Part shown: positions 10,828 through 23,097 of the stretch, piece by piece
Layout of the letters: the number at the start of each line of letters is the position of its first letter
Position numbering within the stretch: position 1 is the stretch's first letter
Origin: Coffea arabica
Taxonomy: Eukaryota > Streptophyta > Magnoliopsida > Gentianales > Rubiaceae
NCBI RefSeq assembly: GCF_036785885.1
Contig: NC_092323.1
Span: 2,210,501 to 2,274,500 of the forward strand
Length of the DNA stretch: 64,000 bases
Reading direction: 5' to 3'
Translations under genes and position numbers: made by a program
Notes under the pieces: generated by a model
The model's input: the letters and a program-made list of their open reading frames with translations, nothing else
Database searches by the model: none
What the model was told of the DNA's origin: nothing

Positions 10828-12184
10828 TCAATACGGAATATTCGGGGATGCATTCTCATGGTTGATGATTTCTGGTCGTGAAGCTGGGAAGCTAGTAGCA
10901 GTTCGACCATTCTTCCCGGAAACATGCTTGGATATGCCGTTCTTGTTTAAAGAGGTTGCTGGTGGTGGAAGTGAGACTGGCATCGTGCCTTGCATTGTCC
11001 TGGAGCTGAGCTTTCTTCCCAGTTTAGGTGACTGAGATTGTGTAACTGGATTCTGCAAGAAGTGGAAAGTTATAGCAAAGTACTTGGAATAAATGGACAC
11101 GTAAAGTTCGAAAGCTTGATGCTCAACTTCCCGTGAGTTAACTTTTTAACACTTGCTTTGCTGCTGGCTCTATGGATTGGCTAAACATTTTGGGGAAACA
11201 AAATAACTGAGAAAAAGTTCTTTTGACATGAAGGCTTTAATGGTGAAGAACGGACAACTGGATTCTGTAGTTCAAAATCGGAAGATGTGGTACATTTAAT
11301 TCTAGATGTAGCAAAAGGTGTGTGCAATAACATGCCTTTTTAGTGTGACTGCTTTGTGTTTCCCGTTCCTTGTAGAACTCTGGAAGAGGGCGAGCTTTGA
11401 AGCAAAAACTTTGACGCAATTTTCTCAGCTCCGATTCTGCTTTTTCCTGCATTAATCAAAGGGACCCTTGAGTACTACTAGTAAGGCTTTGCTGGCGTTT
11501 TGGAACTGCGCATGCTCCAAAGAGTTGAGAAAAATGAATACTCCGAGTATCTATCTAATGCAGGAGAGAAATCCGGACAAAAGAATAGAGTATAACCTTT
11601 AAAATGAATACTCCGATGATTTGAATTTTGGCGGTTCGCAGCCAGGATGACAATCACGGACTCAGGCTTTGGATCCTCAGGCTCCGGTGATTGTTGGGTA
11701 GAATTCAAGGCGAGGGGCTGCGAGTGAGGTACGCTGTTATCGGGGGAAGTAACCAAGCTTTCAGCTTCTGCGGCGGCATTAGCTTGCTCAAGCAAAGCTG
11801 CGGCCTTTTTAGCGGCAATACGCTTGTAATGAGCTTCAAAGAAAGCCTTCTTCTGGGCAACCGAACCAGGCTGGGCATACCTCTCGGCCTCTTCAACATA
11901 CCGGTTGTGGGAGAAGGTGGACCATTTCTCCCAAGCTAAAGATTCTGAAACGAACCTCCCAAATGAAACCGATTCCCCGAGAACATGCATGGGATTCCCC
12001 TGCAATGGCATATATACATAAGTGTATCCAATCTTAAAAGCTCATCACAACCTGCATTTGAGCCCCTCCCCAAAAACTTTGTAATCTTTTGTTATCTGCT
12101 TTTAGGGTACCTCCAAAAAAAAAGATTGCAGTATGCGGGGCGGGGGGGGGGGGGGGTGTTTACCTGGTTGAGTTCATTGGACAT
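10828..12184 (-). CDS. Short TPX2-domain protein, WVD2-like 7 type
   Basis: TPX2-domain/WVD2-like proteins bind and bundle cortical microtubules. The best model has four exons: about 12184-12164 (MSNELNQ), 11999-11597, 11436-11336 and 11052-10828, giving about 249 residues. Exon 2 carries the family N-terminal block, LGESVSFGRFVSESLAWEKW then FSHNRYVEEAERY and KKAFFEAHYKR. Exon 3 carries the end of the TPX2 domain, ELRKLRQSFCFKARPLPEF, and exon 4 the SPKLGRK motif. Only the distal part of the TPX2 domain is present, so this is a short family member. The exon 3/4 junction in this frame needs a GC-AG intron (AAAAG|GCATGT), and the exon 2/3 junction was chosen to restore phase. Both are inferences. 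The neighbouring SERGT1-type gene has the same orientation. Confidence 0.78.
12142..12156. repeat. G15 homopolymer in intron 1 of the TPX2-like gene
   Basis: Fifteen consecutive G on the plus strand, preceded by GGGGC. In the transcript this is a C-run starting about 7 bases after the exon 1 donor (CAG|GTAAAC). Length polymorphism or a base-calling error is likely. Confidence 0.9.
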
Positions 12185-14876
12185 AGCAGAAGAAGCATAA
12201 GAGAATGGGTGCATGACACAAGCTGTATCTCCCATAATAAGAGAATGGCTGACCGCTGCTGCTGCTGTTTGAGTTTGTTCGAACCCACAGCCACAACGCT
12301 ACTGATGATGGGCTGAGTAAAAATCTGAACTTCTGAATTTTTTGCCCTTCTAATCTTTTTCTTTTCTCTTGGGGAAATTAATCTCTCTTTTTTCTTTTTT
12401 AAATCTGGAACAGTAAAATTTTGAAATTCAAATGAAAAGCTGAAAGAGTACGTTGCGTGGAAAGCTAAGCCACATATGACACAAAAACACACATGCACTA
12501 GAGGTCAGCGATCGGCAGAGGTACACAAAAAAGAAGAAGAAGGCAGGCAAATTTTTTTTTCCCTTTTTTGCCTTGGTGGGGCTGCTGCTTTTGTCAACTT
12601 ACTACTGACTTCAGCTTCTAACTTCTAAGGCATGCATGCCTTTTGCCCAGATGGTCTGGAGTCTTTTTCAAATTGGTCTGGGCCCCATCGCATTCTGTTG
12701 TTTGAAATTAATGAAGTATCTGTCTTTAACGTTCGAATTTTCGAAATCATCTCCCTAAGTGCAGTGCTGGTTCGTTCTTGGCGTCGGTTATGGTGTCTTA
12801 TTTATTTGATCCCCTGAACTTGACTTTGTATTGTAGTAATAAGGAGTAATGTCTTATTATGATTACATTATCCGAAATCTTTTTTTTTCTTTTGGTATTG
12901 TTTTTAAAATATTTTTTGTCTTTTCAATTATTTATTTTATATACATTATATTACAAAAACAAGAAGTGATAGTACAAGAATTCCCAAATAATCTTCAATT
13001 CAAATGCACCTAAAATTTGGTATATCCTTCCAAAATCAAGGTAAGAACTTAACCCCAGTTTGTTTGTTGTTGGAGTTTGTAGAGCCTGTAGTCAAATGTC
13101 AGCGGGCTGAACCACTAGTTGTTGTAACATCACTTCAGCTGTTAGGAGCCCCGTTTAAATTGCCCTTTTTTTTTTTTTTTTCGAGTCTTTTGTAGGAAAA
13201 TGTTACACAGTAACTTAATGTATATGAAGTAAAAAGGTAATTAAAAAATATATTCATAAAATATATAAAAAAAATTTCAGAAAAAAAATAACAATTCAAA
13301 CAAGATCTAAATAATCGAGATGGACAGGAGAAACACTAGCCCTCCTCCCTCCCATCCAAAAAAAAAAAAAAAAAAGAGCAAATGTGGGAAGATCCTTGAG
13401 CAGCTACTCGCATGGTATCCTACTTTCAAGACAGATGGAGAAAAAAATAAAGCAAACAGAAGCAGAGAAAACTACAATAAAAGCAGTCCATGGTGGAGGT
13501 TTCACGAGTCGAAGGCAAAAAGCTTTGATCATTCCGACCCAATCCCTGCCGTTGTTCATCCCAAACCAGTGAGCCGTGATTTATAGGGCTGATTTCTCAA
13601 TTTCAATTCCAACAGATGTGATTAAATTATGTAAACCATTTCCATGAGAATGTAGAGTTATATATATATATATATATTACTCTATAACACATTTATTCGT
13701 TTCAACAATGACACCAACTGGCAATTGGTGAAACATGTGCCATATTAAACAAAATAAAAGGAGAGGGAAACACCAAATTCTAAGGAAAAATATAAAGCAA
13801 AAAAAAAAAAAAAAAACCTTAGGCACTTATAAATTTGAGATCAATCTTCTTTTTTTTCTTTTTAACTTATGTTTCCTGGGTTGAAGTGGCGGTAGAGTAT
13901 TTAATAGAGCCAATCTAAGGAAACCAAGATTTCTGGTGCATTTGATAAAATTAAAGTCCAAAACTGAAATCTAAAATTTGAATCTATTACATTATTGAAT
14001 TCGATACATTTGAATGTATATCACATTAAATGATAAATTGATAAGTAAATAATTTATCTCACTTAATTTTGAGAACAAGTTTTGCATAGAAAATTCGATG
14101 TCATATAATTAATTCAAATGTTCAATTTTTTATTATCAAACGCGTCTAAACATATTAATATCTAAATTTATTAAATTTAAATGCTGAATTGGATGAATTA
14201 TCAAACATAATTCATCTCCAATGGCAAAGCTTATTTGCGTCCGCACATCCATAAGGTGGTCCTGGATGAACCAGAAAACAAAAAATCCTTGCCCTAAATT
14301 CAACAGACGATAGCCTAACTGATTTAAATAGCAATCTGGGTTGAAGCATAGAAAACAGGCCTAGGAAGAAAGTTATTACACCCGTATAACAAGATACAGC
14401 AACGAACAAATACAGACGCATACATCTGCAAACTTCTGAATGTACTACAAAAATAAAATTTTTCTGGAAGCTTTTATTCTCTCTCTCTCTCTTATCATAT
14501 ACTTTTTTCAACTCTCAAACCTAGTTTCATTATTCCTTTTTCTTTTTCCCGTCAGTTTTAAGGAATTGTACAGTTGGAAGTGAACTTTGTCTAAAACAAC
14601 ATTTCAAATAAAACCTATGGAGATGCCAGAATATCCAGAACAAGGCAGAGTGCATTTTTCACAAGATTTTCGAATTCAGAAAAGGCTCCTTACCAAATCA
14701 ATGCATTATCCGGTTATACCTGATATGAACATCTGAAAGCTAGAATCCTCCTCCCAGAAAAAGGACGCTGCATTTCCATGTCAGCAGACTTCCACCTGTG
14801 CGGTGCCTCCCTTCTGTTTCAGATTTTCAGTAACTCATGCATCATCGTATTATAGACATATTTCTAGGATCTTAAA
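12185..14876. other. AT-rich spacer between the TPX2-like and SERGT1-type genes
   Basis: The left part is the TPX2-like promoter and leader; the right end is the SERGT1 3' UTR. Several A/T homopolymers and a (TA)n microsatellite at about 13658-13677 are present. The stretch about 13930-14220 contains phrases such as GCATTTGATAAAATT and TTATCAAACGCG resembling the ends of Tourist-like MITEs, so it may be a decayed copy of the type seen at 47305. No gene is seen. Confidence 0.5.
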
Positions 14877-17800
14877 CTACGACATTTCACCACTTCGAAG
14901 ATGCCTATCATGCCCATTTGTATCCCAAAATCCTGAGTACGACGATCTTCTTTTGGGCTTATAAACCTTGCCTCTTTTTTTCTGTCCTTTACGACCTGAA
15001 AGCATCACAGACATAATGATCACAAAACCCAAGATTGAAAAGGCCCATAGAGAAATTATCCAGAACCTCATTGAGCTAAACGTTTGGTTTGGCTCTTCAG
15101 GTGGAGATATCTCCTCGGAGTTGTTCGTTGTTGTGGTATTATATGTCAAGTTATGAACCTCCTCAAATTTTCCAAACTTCCTTGAGATTGTAGTTTCACT
15201 AGAATCCTGATTTGAAATGGTCTGGGGACTACGAACATTGCATTTGCTTCTCTCATGGTGCAAGTGTAGAGCTTCATTCAGTGTCTTAACACACTCTATA
15301 CTTAGCAGGTCACGCTGCAGTGAATCATCATCAGAATGGTCAAGTGTTGATGGGTCAGGAGGGTCAGGAAATTTAGCCCCGCAGCTATTTACGACATCAG
15401 TATGAATCCAGTTTGCTTTATCAAAGGTCCAGTTTCCAACTCTAAATTCCAAGCCATAGTGGAATACCCTATACTTGACACCAGGTACAGGAACATAACC
15501 TGGATATATCAAAATCTCATTGCTTATCTGATGCCTCAGATTTAACTGCACAAGAAACAATGACATATCAGTAAGTACATGCTACTCTCATAGCTTCAAA
15601 CTATATCACATGAAGGTGTTCAATCAAAAACCTAATTAAAGCATTCAATGATTTCTCCAACTTGATGCTCTATAAAGGGAATGTCATGGTAGCATAGGAG
15701 CTGAGCATCTCACAGAAAGGAAAATCTGTAAATCTTTCCTATGCTAATGCCAGGAAATGGAATCAGACGTAGACACCACAGCTTCTAATGTAAGTCAACA
15801 TGGAGGTACCTCTGCAGCACCAAAGGAGTAGCCATACATTTCACTAATCCATCCAGACTCATAGACATCTCCAGTAATATTTCTAGACCAGTGAGATCTG
15901 TCAGCTCGGACCTCCTCAGTTTTGTGGAGCCACAGCAGAGCAAATTTTCGAAGATCATTTATATGCATAATGATCACACCTCCAACCTTGTCACATGCTT
16001 CAGGATGGCGAGTGTGGAGCTTTGCAAGCTCATTATCGCACCCAATCAGGTAACTGACACAGATTAAACAGATGAGACTTCTTTCAAGAATTTCGAAGAC
16101 CTAACGACTACAACTGCTGAGTGAAATGTGCCTTACCCATAGGGAGTTGAAACTGGTCTACCACGTGCAGCTTTGAACTCCCATGGGGTAATTGGTCCCC
16201 GCATAATCATGTCAGCATCAAGGATTACTATATATTCTGCATCTGTTTTTACATGATTAAGCCAATGAAGAACTGCAGCAGGCTTATTAATAGCTGGATA
16301 CCTGATGTCACACAAACAATCCCAGGTCTTACTCTACTTTGTACTTGTTCATGCATGCCAACTAATGAGATGAACGCAACTGGCACATTTGAAGTTTTGC
16401 AATGCCACTAAGACAGGCTGATTTTGGAAAAATTACTAGTTGTTGGCCAATAATTTGTAAAAGCAGAAGACTTTACCAATCGCCTGTTAATGGATGCCGG
16501 CTCATGGATGGAACATAATGAGTGGGAGCCAAGTGATGTCCTTTATATTGTTTCAAATCTTCATCGTTGCAGCTGAGAAGTCTTGTTATATTCCCAGGCT
16601 GGCCACTCAGCTGAAAACTGTGCACAAGGCCTACAGTTTGCCAATCAAAGTAAGAATTACATTCTGTGGAGAAAATGGTGTGAATTTTGGGGTGTGGCTT
16701 TATGGGTTCATCAACAACTTGAACGTGTGGCTCATCAACAACTTGAGCACGGTCCTCATCCATCATTTGAAGAGTTTTGGGAGTCAAAAGTTTCGGCCCG
16801 GTAAGTTCTGCAAATGCTTTGCTCCTTAAGAAACTCAAATATTTTGACCATTTTGGTTTGGGACAGCCATAGGTTGCATGCTGTAACAGAAGACCTTCAT
16901 TCAAGGTATTGATGCATTCTATGTTCAGGAATAGTGCTCTCCTCTTATCTGGAGCAGTTTCAAGTTGATTTACCTACACAAAACAATAATTTTATCAATC
17001 ATTAAAGATGTACATAATGTGAAGACAAGCACTTTTCGTAGACTTTAAATCAATCTTAGCAAGTATTGGCTGTGGGTTTTGCAACCGAATTTTTTTTAAG
17101 ACATTTAGTGCAAAGGGTATAGAATATGACACGCATAAGCTGCTAAAAATAGTCACTTGTAAGTAACTGATAGATTACTATCTAATGCTGCAGAATAGTT
17201 GAAAATATTAAACTTCAATAGCCCAAAAAAGAAAAAAGCCTCATGTATAAATCACAATAGAGCCAAAGAAGTTCTTTGTTGAGCTTTGCTTCAGTCCATT
17301 GCTGGTATATTCTAAGTCAATAAGGGTGTAACCTTTCACATGCTCCAAGCTAAGAAGAATGTAAACTGTTAGGCGGATTAATTGTCTTTATTACCAAATC
17401 ATTAGTCAACTTTAATAGTTTAGTGTTAAATGCACCTATGAGAACCCTGTTCAGTTTCCCAATTTCTACGCCTTCATAATTACAAAAACAGAACATGTTC
17501 TTAAAACTTTTCATACTGCAAAAGATAGTTCATGGCTTTCTACAACAATGTAAGTTAGCTTTAGATATTACCAAAACTATAGACTTGTGTTGCATTTGGA
17601 GTAGCACTGGAAATCGGATCTAATTGGATCGTTGCAGGAAAAATGGATTTGGAATCAATGACATAGCTGTCAATTCCATAAGGACCAGTGGCACTTTGTA
17701 TATGGAACTTATGAAACATCACCCACTTTCTCATTTACTTTTTAAACAAAGTTTGCGTAGTAGTCTTGACAGTCAAAAAATGGTTATAGCAAAGAGCGTT

Positions 17801-20767
17801 CTCTAATTATGTTCAATGGCATCTTAGACAAACTTCAATTTGATAATTGAGATAAAGTCAAAAGTGTAACCCTCTACTTCAAGGTAGGACATCAGTATCT
17901 TTTGCCCTCATTCATTTTGATATATCAGGGAACTTGACTTGAGTGTAACTTTTGATACAAATTTCTTTAGGAAAGTCGTTGACCAGCTACCTCATATGAT
18001 GGACCAGGAATAAAGAAAAAAAATTAGTCAATTCTCATACCTTCTTTCTACTTCTATAATTTTTGCAGTCAGTATGGGTACTTTTCAATGATCAGCTGGC
18101 ATAAAGGGCCTTAGAACCTTAGCCATTCTCTGTTTTTAATAATGTGCCAAATAATTTAAAATCTCAGATCTAGGAAAGCCAAAAAGAATCTGCAGCTAAT
18201 GGATTTGCCTTTTTATAAGCGCCAGCCTCAGCCAATAAGTTTTAGATTACAACCTATATTGTGGTTTTCCAAGCAGCACAAAAGAAACAAGTGGATAAGG
18301 AAGGCAATAAAAAATCAGAGCTGCTGTTCTCTTCAGGAGACAAATGGAAAAACGCAACTGAAACTTGGATATCAAATCCATAAATCTGCTCCAATCAAGT
18401 ATTGGATTACCTCTCTTGGATATGGAGGTTCAGGAAAAAGCCGACCACAATCATAAACAATGTTGTCCTCGTGGTGATCCAATTTACTGAATGACCAGTT
18501 CCCAACACGAAATGGCAAGCCATAGTGCATGAGGATTGGCTCAACACCATCTAGTGGAATATAGCCTGGATAGATCATCAGGTTATTGTTTATCTTGTGT
18601 CGAAGTCCTACCTGGCAATGCAATAAATCACACTTATCAATAAATATGGACTAAGCATTCAAGAAAGGGTGCAATGCATGGGCAAAAGCATCAAAGAGAA
18701 ATACCTCTGCAGCACCAAAGGAATATCCATACATCTCACTTATCCACCCTTGACCATATATATCTCCTGTATAATTGGTTGCCCAATGAGCTCTATCTTC
18801 TCGTACTTCTTCACTTTTTGAAAGCCACATGGGTGCCAAAGCTCGAAGATCGTCTATGTGCATAACTAAAAGCCCGCCAACCTTGTCACAGAGTTCAGGA
18901 TGCTTCGTATGCAATTTAGCAAGAATATTGTCACAACCAACCAAATACCTATTATGGAACGTATATTTTCGGATGAAAAACTATGATGTGGTAAAACAAA
19001 GATTCAAAAAAATTCTTTAGCAATGCAGTCAAGAATAGAATATTTGTACCATATGAAAAGAGAGCTTAGGGATGTGTTTCAATAGAATTATAATCTAAAG
19101 AAAATCAACCCTGAGATTTTGTTAGTCCAAAAGGCCTCAAATCACTGTATTTATGATCTCTTCAGCTTCCAAGTTCAGGATTTTTAGACTTTAACACAGT
19201 CTAGGATTGATTTGCAGTCAGGTTTTTGCTTCTCTTCTTGCCCAAAAAAAGAGAAAAAAAAGAAGAAGAAAAAAAAGACTACAAGAATTAGGAGTGATTG
19301 GAGCTGGAGCCTATATGTAGTTCCATTTCAACCTTCTAAACTGAAAGCGCTCAACTTTCTAAGAAGTGCAGCTTTTCACTCATTGAAAAGCTTTTCCACC
19401 TTGTTCAAGTCAGGGAAATATTTCAAACAAGAACTTATAACTGACTACCCCAGTTTCCTTTATTTATACAAATCTAGAGAACCAATAAATGAAAAAAAAA
19501 AAAAAATCTTTGAACAACAAGGGTGACTAGTTTTACCCATAATATGCAGCTACTGGCCTTCCCTTCTCGGCACCAAGCTCCCAGGGAATTATTGGACCTC
19601 GTATTATCATGTCTGCATCTAAGATCACAACCCAATCAACATTTTGTGCATCTTTACTGTGCTTAAGCCAATGGACAATACCAGCTGGTTTGTTAATTGC
19701 AGGATACCTGCAGGTCAAAAGAAAAGGAAGGAAAAGAAGAGATAACCTTCAGGAAAGTGCTCTTTAGTATACTCCCTACCAACAATATTTTATTTTATCA
19801 AGACAAGCACTTGAATTCTGTTAAAGTTTTGGAAGCAAAACTAAATCAAACAGCAAAGTAAGAGAACAAGAAAAGAAAAGTAGTAAAGTCATATTCTTGT
19901 TGATTTTCGATAATCAGACTCTTAACCACAAGCAAATTTTTCTTACCAATGAAACTACAAGAAAAAGGGATAGCAACTATTAGGCATTTATCCATTGCGA
20001 ACCGATGAAAGGGAAAAAGATGCTGAACCTTGTGAAGTAACTGAAAGAAGATGCAAAGAGAAGAGACACAGCGATGAAATTCTCCCCAAAAAAAAAAATC
20101 AGGCAGCAAATTCCTTAATGATTGAGCTAATGGTAGAAGTCATTACATCAGTTGCATTACTAAGATCCTGAAAATATATTTAGGTGCATCAAACAAATCA
20201 AAATCCCCTTGCAATTCAACAAGTTGTCCAATCGATCCCGTAACGTTAGGTGGTTTCTTAAACTTTCGCATATTGATATGTTTTAAAGCATTGATTGCAA
20301 CCGAATTGTAGAAAAAGGATAATGCAAACCATGATTGGAAATGCTAGAGAAAGAGAGAGGGACCGGAAAGAATTAAAAAGGCTGGAGAGAGAGGGGGATA
20401 CGAACCAGTCACCAGTCTTGGGGTGCCTGCTCATGGAAGGCACCTCGAAAGTGGGAGCCAAGTCCATTCCTCGGTAGGTCTTCCGCTCCTCTTGGGTGCA
20501 GCTGAGAAGCCTGGTAATGGGGCCGGGCTGGCGGGACTTCTTGAAGCTGTGCATAAGCCCAACCGTCTGCCAATCGAAATAGTTCTGGCATTCCACCGAG
20601 AATAGAGTGTGGATCCTCCACGGTGCCTGGTGTTTATGAACACCATGGGCGGCCCCTTCTCTCTGGGCAGCGCCACCCCCACTCAGCAGCAGCAGCAGCA
20701 GCAGCGCCACCACCAACATCACTCTCAAATACATAATCATAATCACCACCTCCACCCGTCGCCCCAC
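14877..20767 (-). CDS. SERGT1: Peptidyl-serine alpha-galactosyltransferase (SERGT1 type), internally duplicated
   Basis: This enzyme adds alpha-galactose to serine in extensins and related hydroxyproline-rich glycoproteins in the ER/Golgi. Eight exons (about 20767-20406, 19707-19537, 18948-18705, 18611-18411, 16973-16477, 16301-16137, 16053-15810, 15545-14877) join in frame to about 850 residues. The N-terminus is a Leu-rich signal/anchor. Two homologous catalytic halves follow, each with IHT(L/I)FS.EC..YFDWQTVG, VPSMSRHP.TGDW, YPAINKPA, a DXD-like ILDADMI(I/M)RGPI metal-binding motif, and GYSFGAAE. A C-terminal membrane helix (FWIISLWAFSILGFVIIMS) is followed by a basic tail. Both halves keep the DAD motif, so neither looks dead by inspection. 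A linker with a repeated QVVDEP lies between the halves. Confidence 0.95.
20682..20706 (-). repeat. CAG/CTG trinucleotide repeat encoding poly-Leu in the SERGT1 signal segment
   Basis: On the plus strand this reads as repeated CAG. On the coding strand it is CTG repeats giving a Leu run in the N-terminal hydrophobic segment (VALLLLLLLSGG). Confidence 0.85.
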
Positions 20768-22833
20768 CTAACACACACCCAAGGGCATTGCGATATTCCA
20801 AATTTGTACAGAAGGATCTGAATCTGATAAGGGTCAAATGCAGACTTCCCTTTATCACTACTACTGCATCTTTAATTACTTGTATAATAAATTCAATGAC
20901 TTATAGGTTAGGCCCCTGCCCTCGTTTTTGTATGAGATCGTGGAGAGAAATGGTATAGGAATAGGAGGGAGGGAGAGTACTATGAAAAAGACGCTTTGCT
21001 AGACTTGTCCACTTGTTGCACGTGCAGCCCCGACGAGTTTTTTTTTTTTTTTTTTTTTTAATAATAATGCTCTAACGCTGTTGCACGTATTCGTCTAATT
21101 AATAATTATCTGAAGTGATGAAGATTACTCTGACTCGCGCTAGGTAGCTCGACTAATTTTCGTTCGGGATTTTTTACTCTAAAATCTCTAGTTTGCGTCC
21201 TAATTATTACTATTTTGGGTATCAATTGGATCCGTTCTATTTGGATACTGTGCAATTAGTTAGACTCGAAGACCCGCAGTACAAAAAAAAAGAAGAAGAT
21301 TTCTCTAAATTGAGGAGGGGACAAATAAATTTACAAAAGTAATGATACTACAAATAGTAATTATTTAAAAAGAAAAATAAAAGGGGGGCGAGTGTTCAAT
21401 GAGATAGACCACGAGGACAGGAGGCACCAGCTCAGTCGGCATTTTCTTCTCTGTTTCGAAAAGCAGAGGTGGCTCCCCCCACTCCGAGATGCTAAATGAA
21501 CTCAATCAACTAAAAATAAAATGAATAGAATTTATCATATATATAAAGTAGGAGTATATTTAGAATAAAATCTGTCGAATCTGAAAAAAAAATTTATTAA
21601 AGAGCCGCTTGGTTTGAGGATTTTTGCATGGGAATGATGATAATTCCAATATTTAGTGTTTGGTACACTGTAATGGGAATTAAAATATTGAAATCATGTC
21701 CAAAAATTTGGAGATTCATGATTCGTGATTAAATTGGGAGGAATCACTCAAAATACTCGGTTCATTTCCAACAGTGAATAAATAAAAAAAAATATTTTGA
21801 TAAAATACTTCCTTTCTCACTCTCCCGGACTCCCACCATCGAGCCTCCCCTTCGTCCCTTGCCTTCAACACTAGTCTCTCTCCCATAGCATCTAACAACT
21901 CCTCCCTCTTCCCTTGTTTCTGACCACTTTTCCCTCCTTCCCAGCATCTGACAACACCCCCCCTACTTTGTTTCCAATTTTCTTCCTTTTCCATGGCATC
22001 TGACAAATCCCTCCTTTTTTCCCATTGCCCGTCACTTTTCCATCGCCCCAGTAGACCCTTTCCTCTCCTCTCTCGCCATCAAATTGTCCTTCCCATCACA
22101 ATCGATCCCTTATGTTCTCTTCTTTTTGTGAAGGGCTCTAACTTGATTGCATTGTATGGTGATTCTAACAGGTTTCAGCAAATGACGAAATTTGCTGTTT
22201 TCTTTTGGAAAATTTTTTGCGAATGTCTGAAAGTTCCGGTTGCAATTTTTTGAGAAAAGGGCAAAAATGACAAATATCCAGATCTTTTATTGATTAGTCA
22301 TGAGTTTTTGTTGGTAATTGTTAAACAAAGAACCAAAAAAGATTTGGATTGGTAGTAATTCAGTGGTGGTCCAGTGGTGGGCGTGATTATCAATCTAGGA
22401 AAGAGAACAATAATTAAAAAAGTGAAAAATTAATTTAGATATCATTTTAAGTATGTTTATACCAAGCACCAGTCTATATAATGGTACCAGGGTTCAAATC
22501 CAAACTACTGAGTTTTTGTATATTATTCCATCTCCAATTCCAATTCCAGAGCATCAGCATTCAGTGCTCCTAGCACCAAGTTACCCGCTGCAGATTTCAT
22601 GTCCCCCTCCTTTTCGAAGTACTAATTGCACGAAGATATCAATAGGTTATCCAATAATCATCAACTCAGGAGCTTGGCAAATTTAGAAGTTCAATCTCAA
22701 ATTCAAATCTAATGAAATTCGAACTCAAGCTCACTCAAGTTTTAAAAGAATAAAAAATAATTATTCTATTTTTTTAAAAAATAAATAAAACTGTCATTTT
22801 TCCTTAATATATAATAAAAACATTAGGGATATA
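20768..22833. other. Upstream region of the SERGT1-type gene and repeat-rich spacer
   Basis: Contains the SERGT1-type promoter and leader near 20768-21000, a long T-run at about 21039-21059, and AT-rich DNA further right. From 21602 the text GAGCCGCTTGGTTTGAGG followed by GGAATGATGATAATTCC resembles one end of a plant MITE, but I found no matching second end. Around 22660-22760, phrases such as GAACTCAAGCTCACTCAAG resemble a dispersed repeat. No gene is supported. Confidence 0.45.
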
Positions 22834-23097
22834 CTCCCTTCGTCTTAATTATTTGGTTTTGTTTCGGAAATAAAAGCTTTATAAAAATAGTAGTTTGATT
22901 GTAATGTTTATGTTTTTTTTTTCCAATTTTACCCCTATAAGTTCAAAATTTAATTTTGAATGGTAACATGCATATGATTAGAGGGAAGAGTTATATTAAA
23001 AAGAGAGACTAAAAGTTGTCTTGACATTTTCAACATAACAAATATTTTGGGATATCCCAAAATAAAAAATATAATACTTTTAATGGGATGAAGGGAA
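22834..23097. mobile_element. Stowaway (Tc1/Mariner-type) MITE
   Basis: The left end CTCCCTTCGTCTTAATTATT matches the classic plant Stowaway terminal inverted repeat (CTCCCTCCGTCC type). The right end GGGATGAAGGGAA is its inverted partner, and both ends are flanked by TA. The element is about 264 bp and AT-rich, with no coding potential. The terminal repeats have diverged from each other, so it is not recent. Confidence 0.8.

Noticed and set aside
21602-21760. MITE-like left end (GAGCCGCTTGGTTTG)
   Set aside because: No matching inverted right end or target duplication was found, so it is mentioned only within the spacer description.
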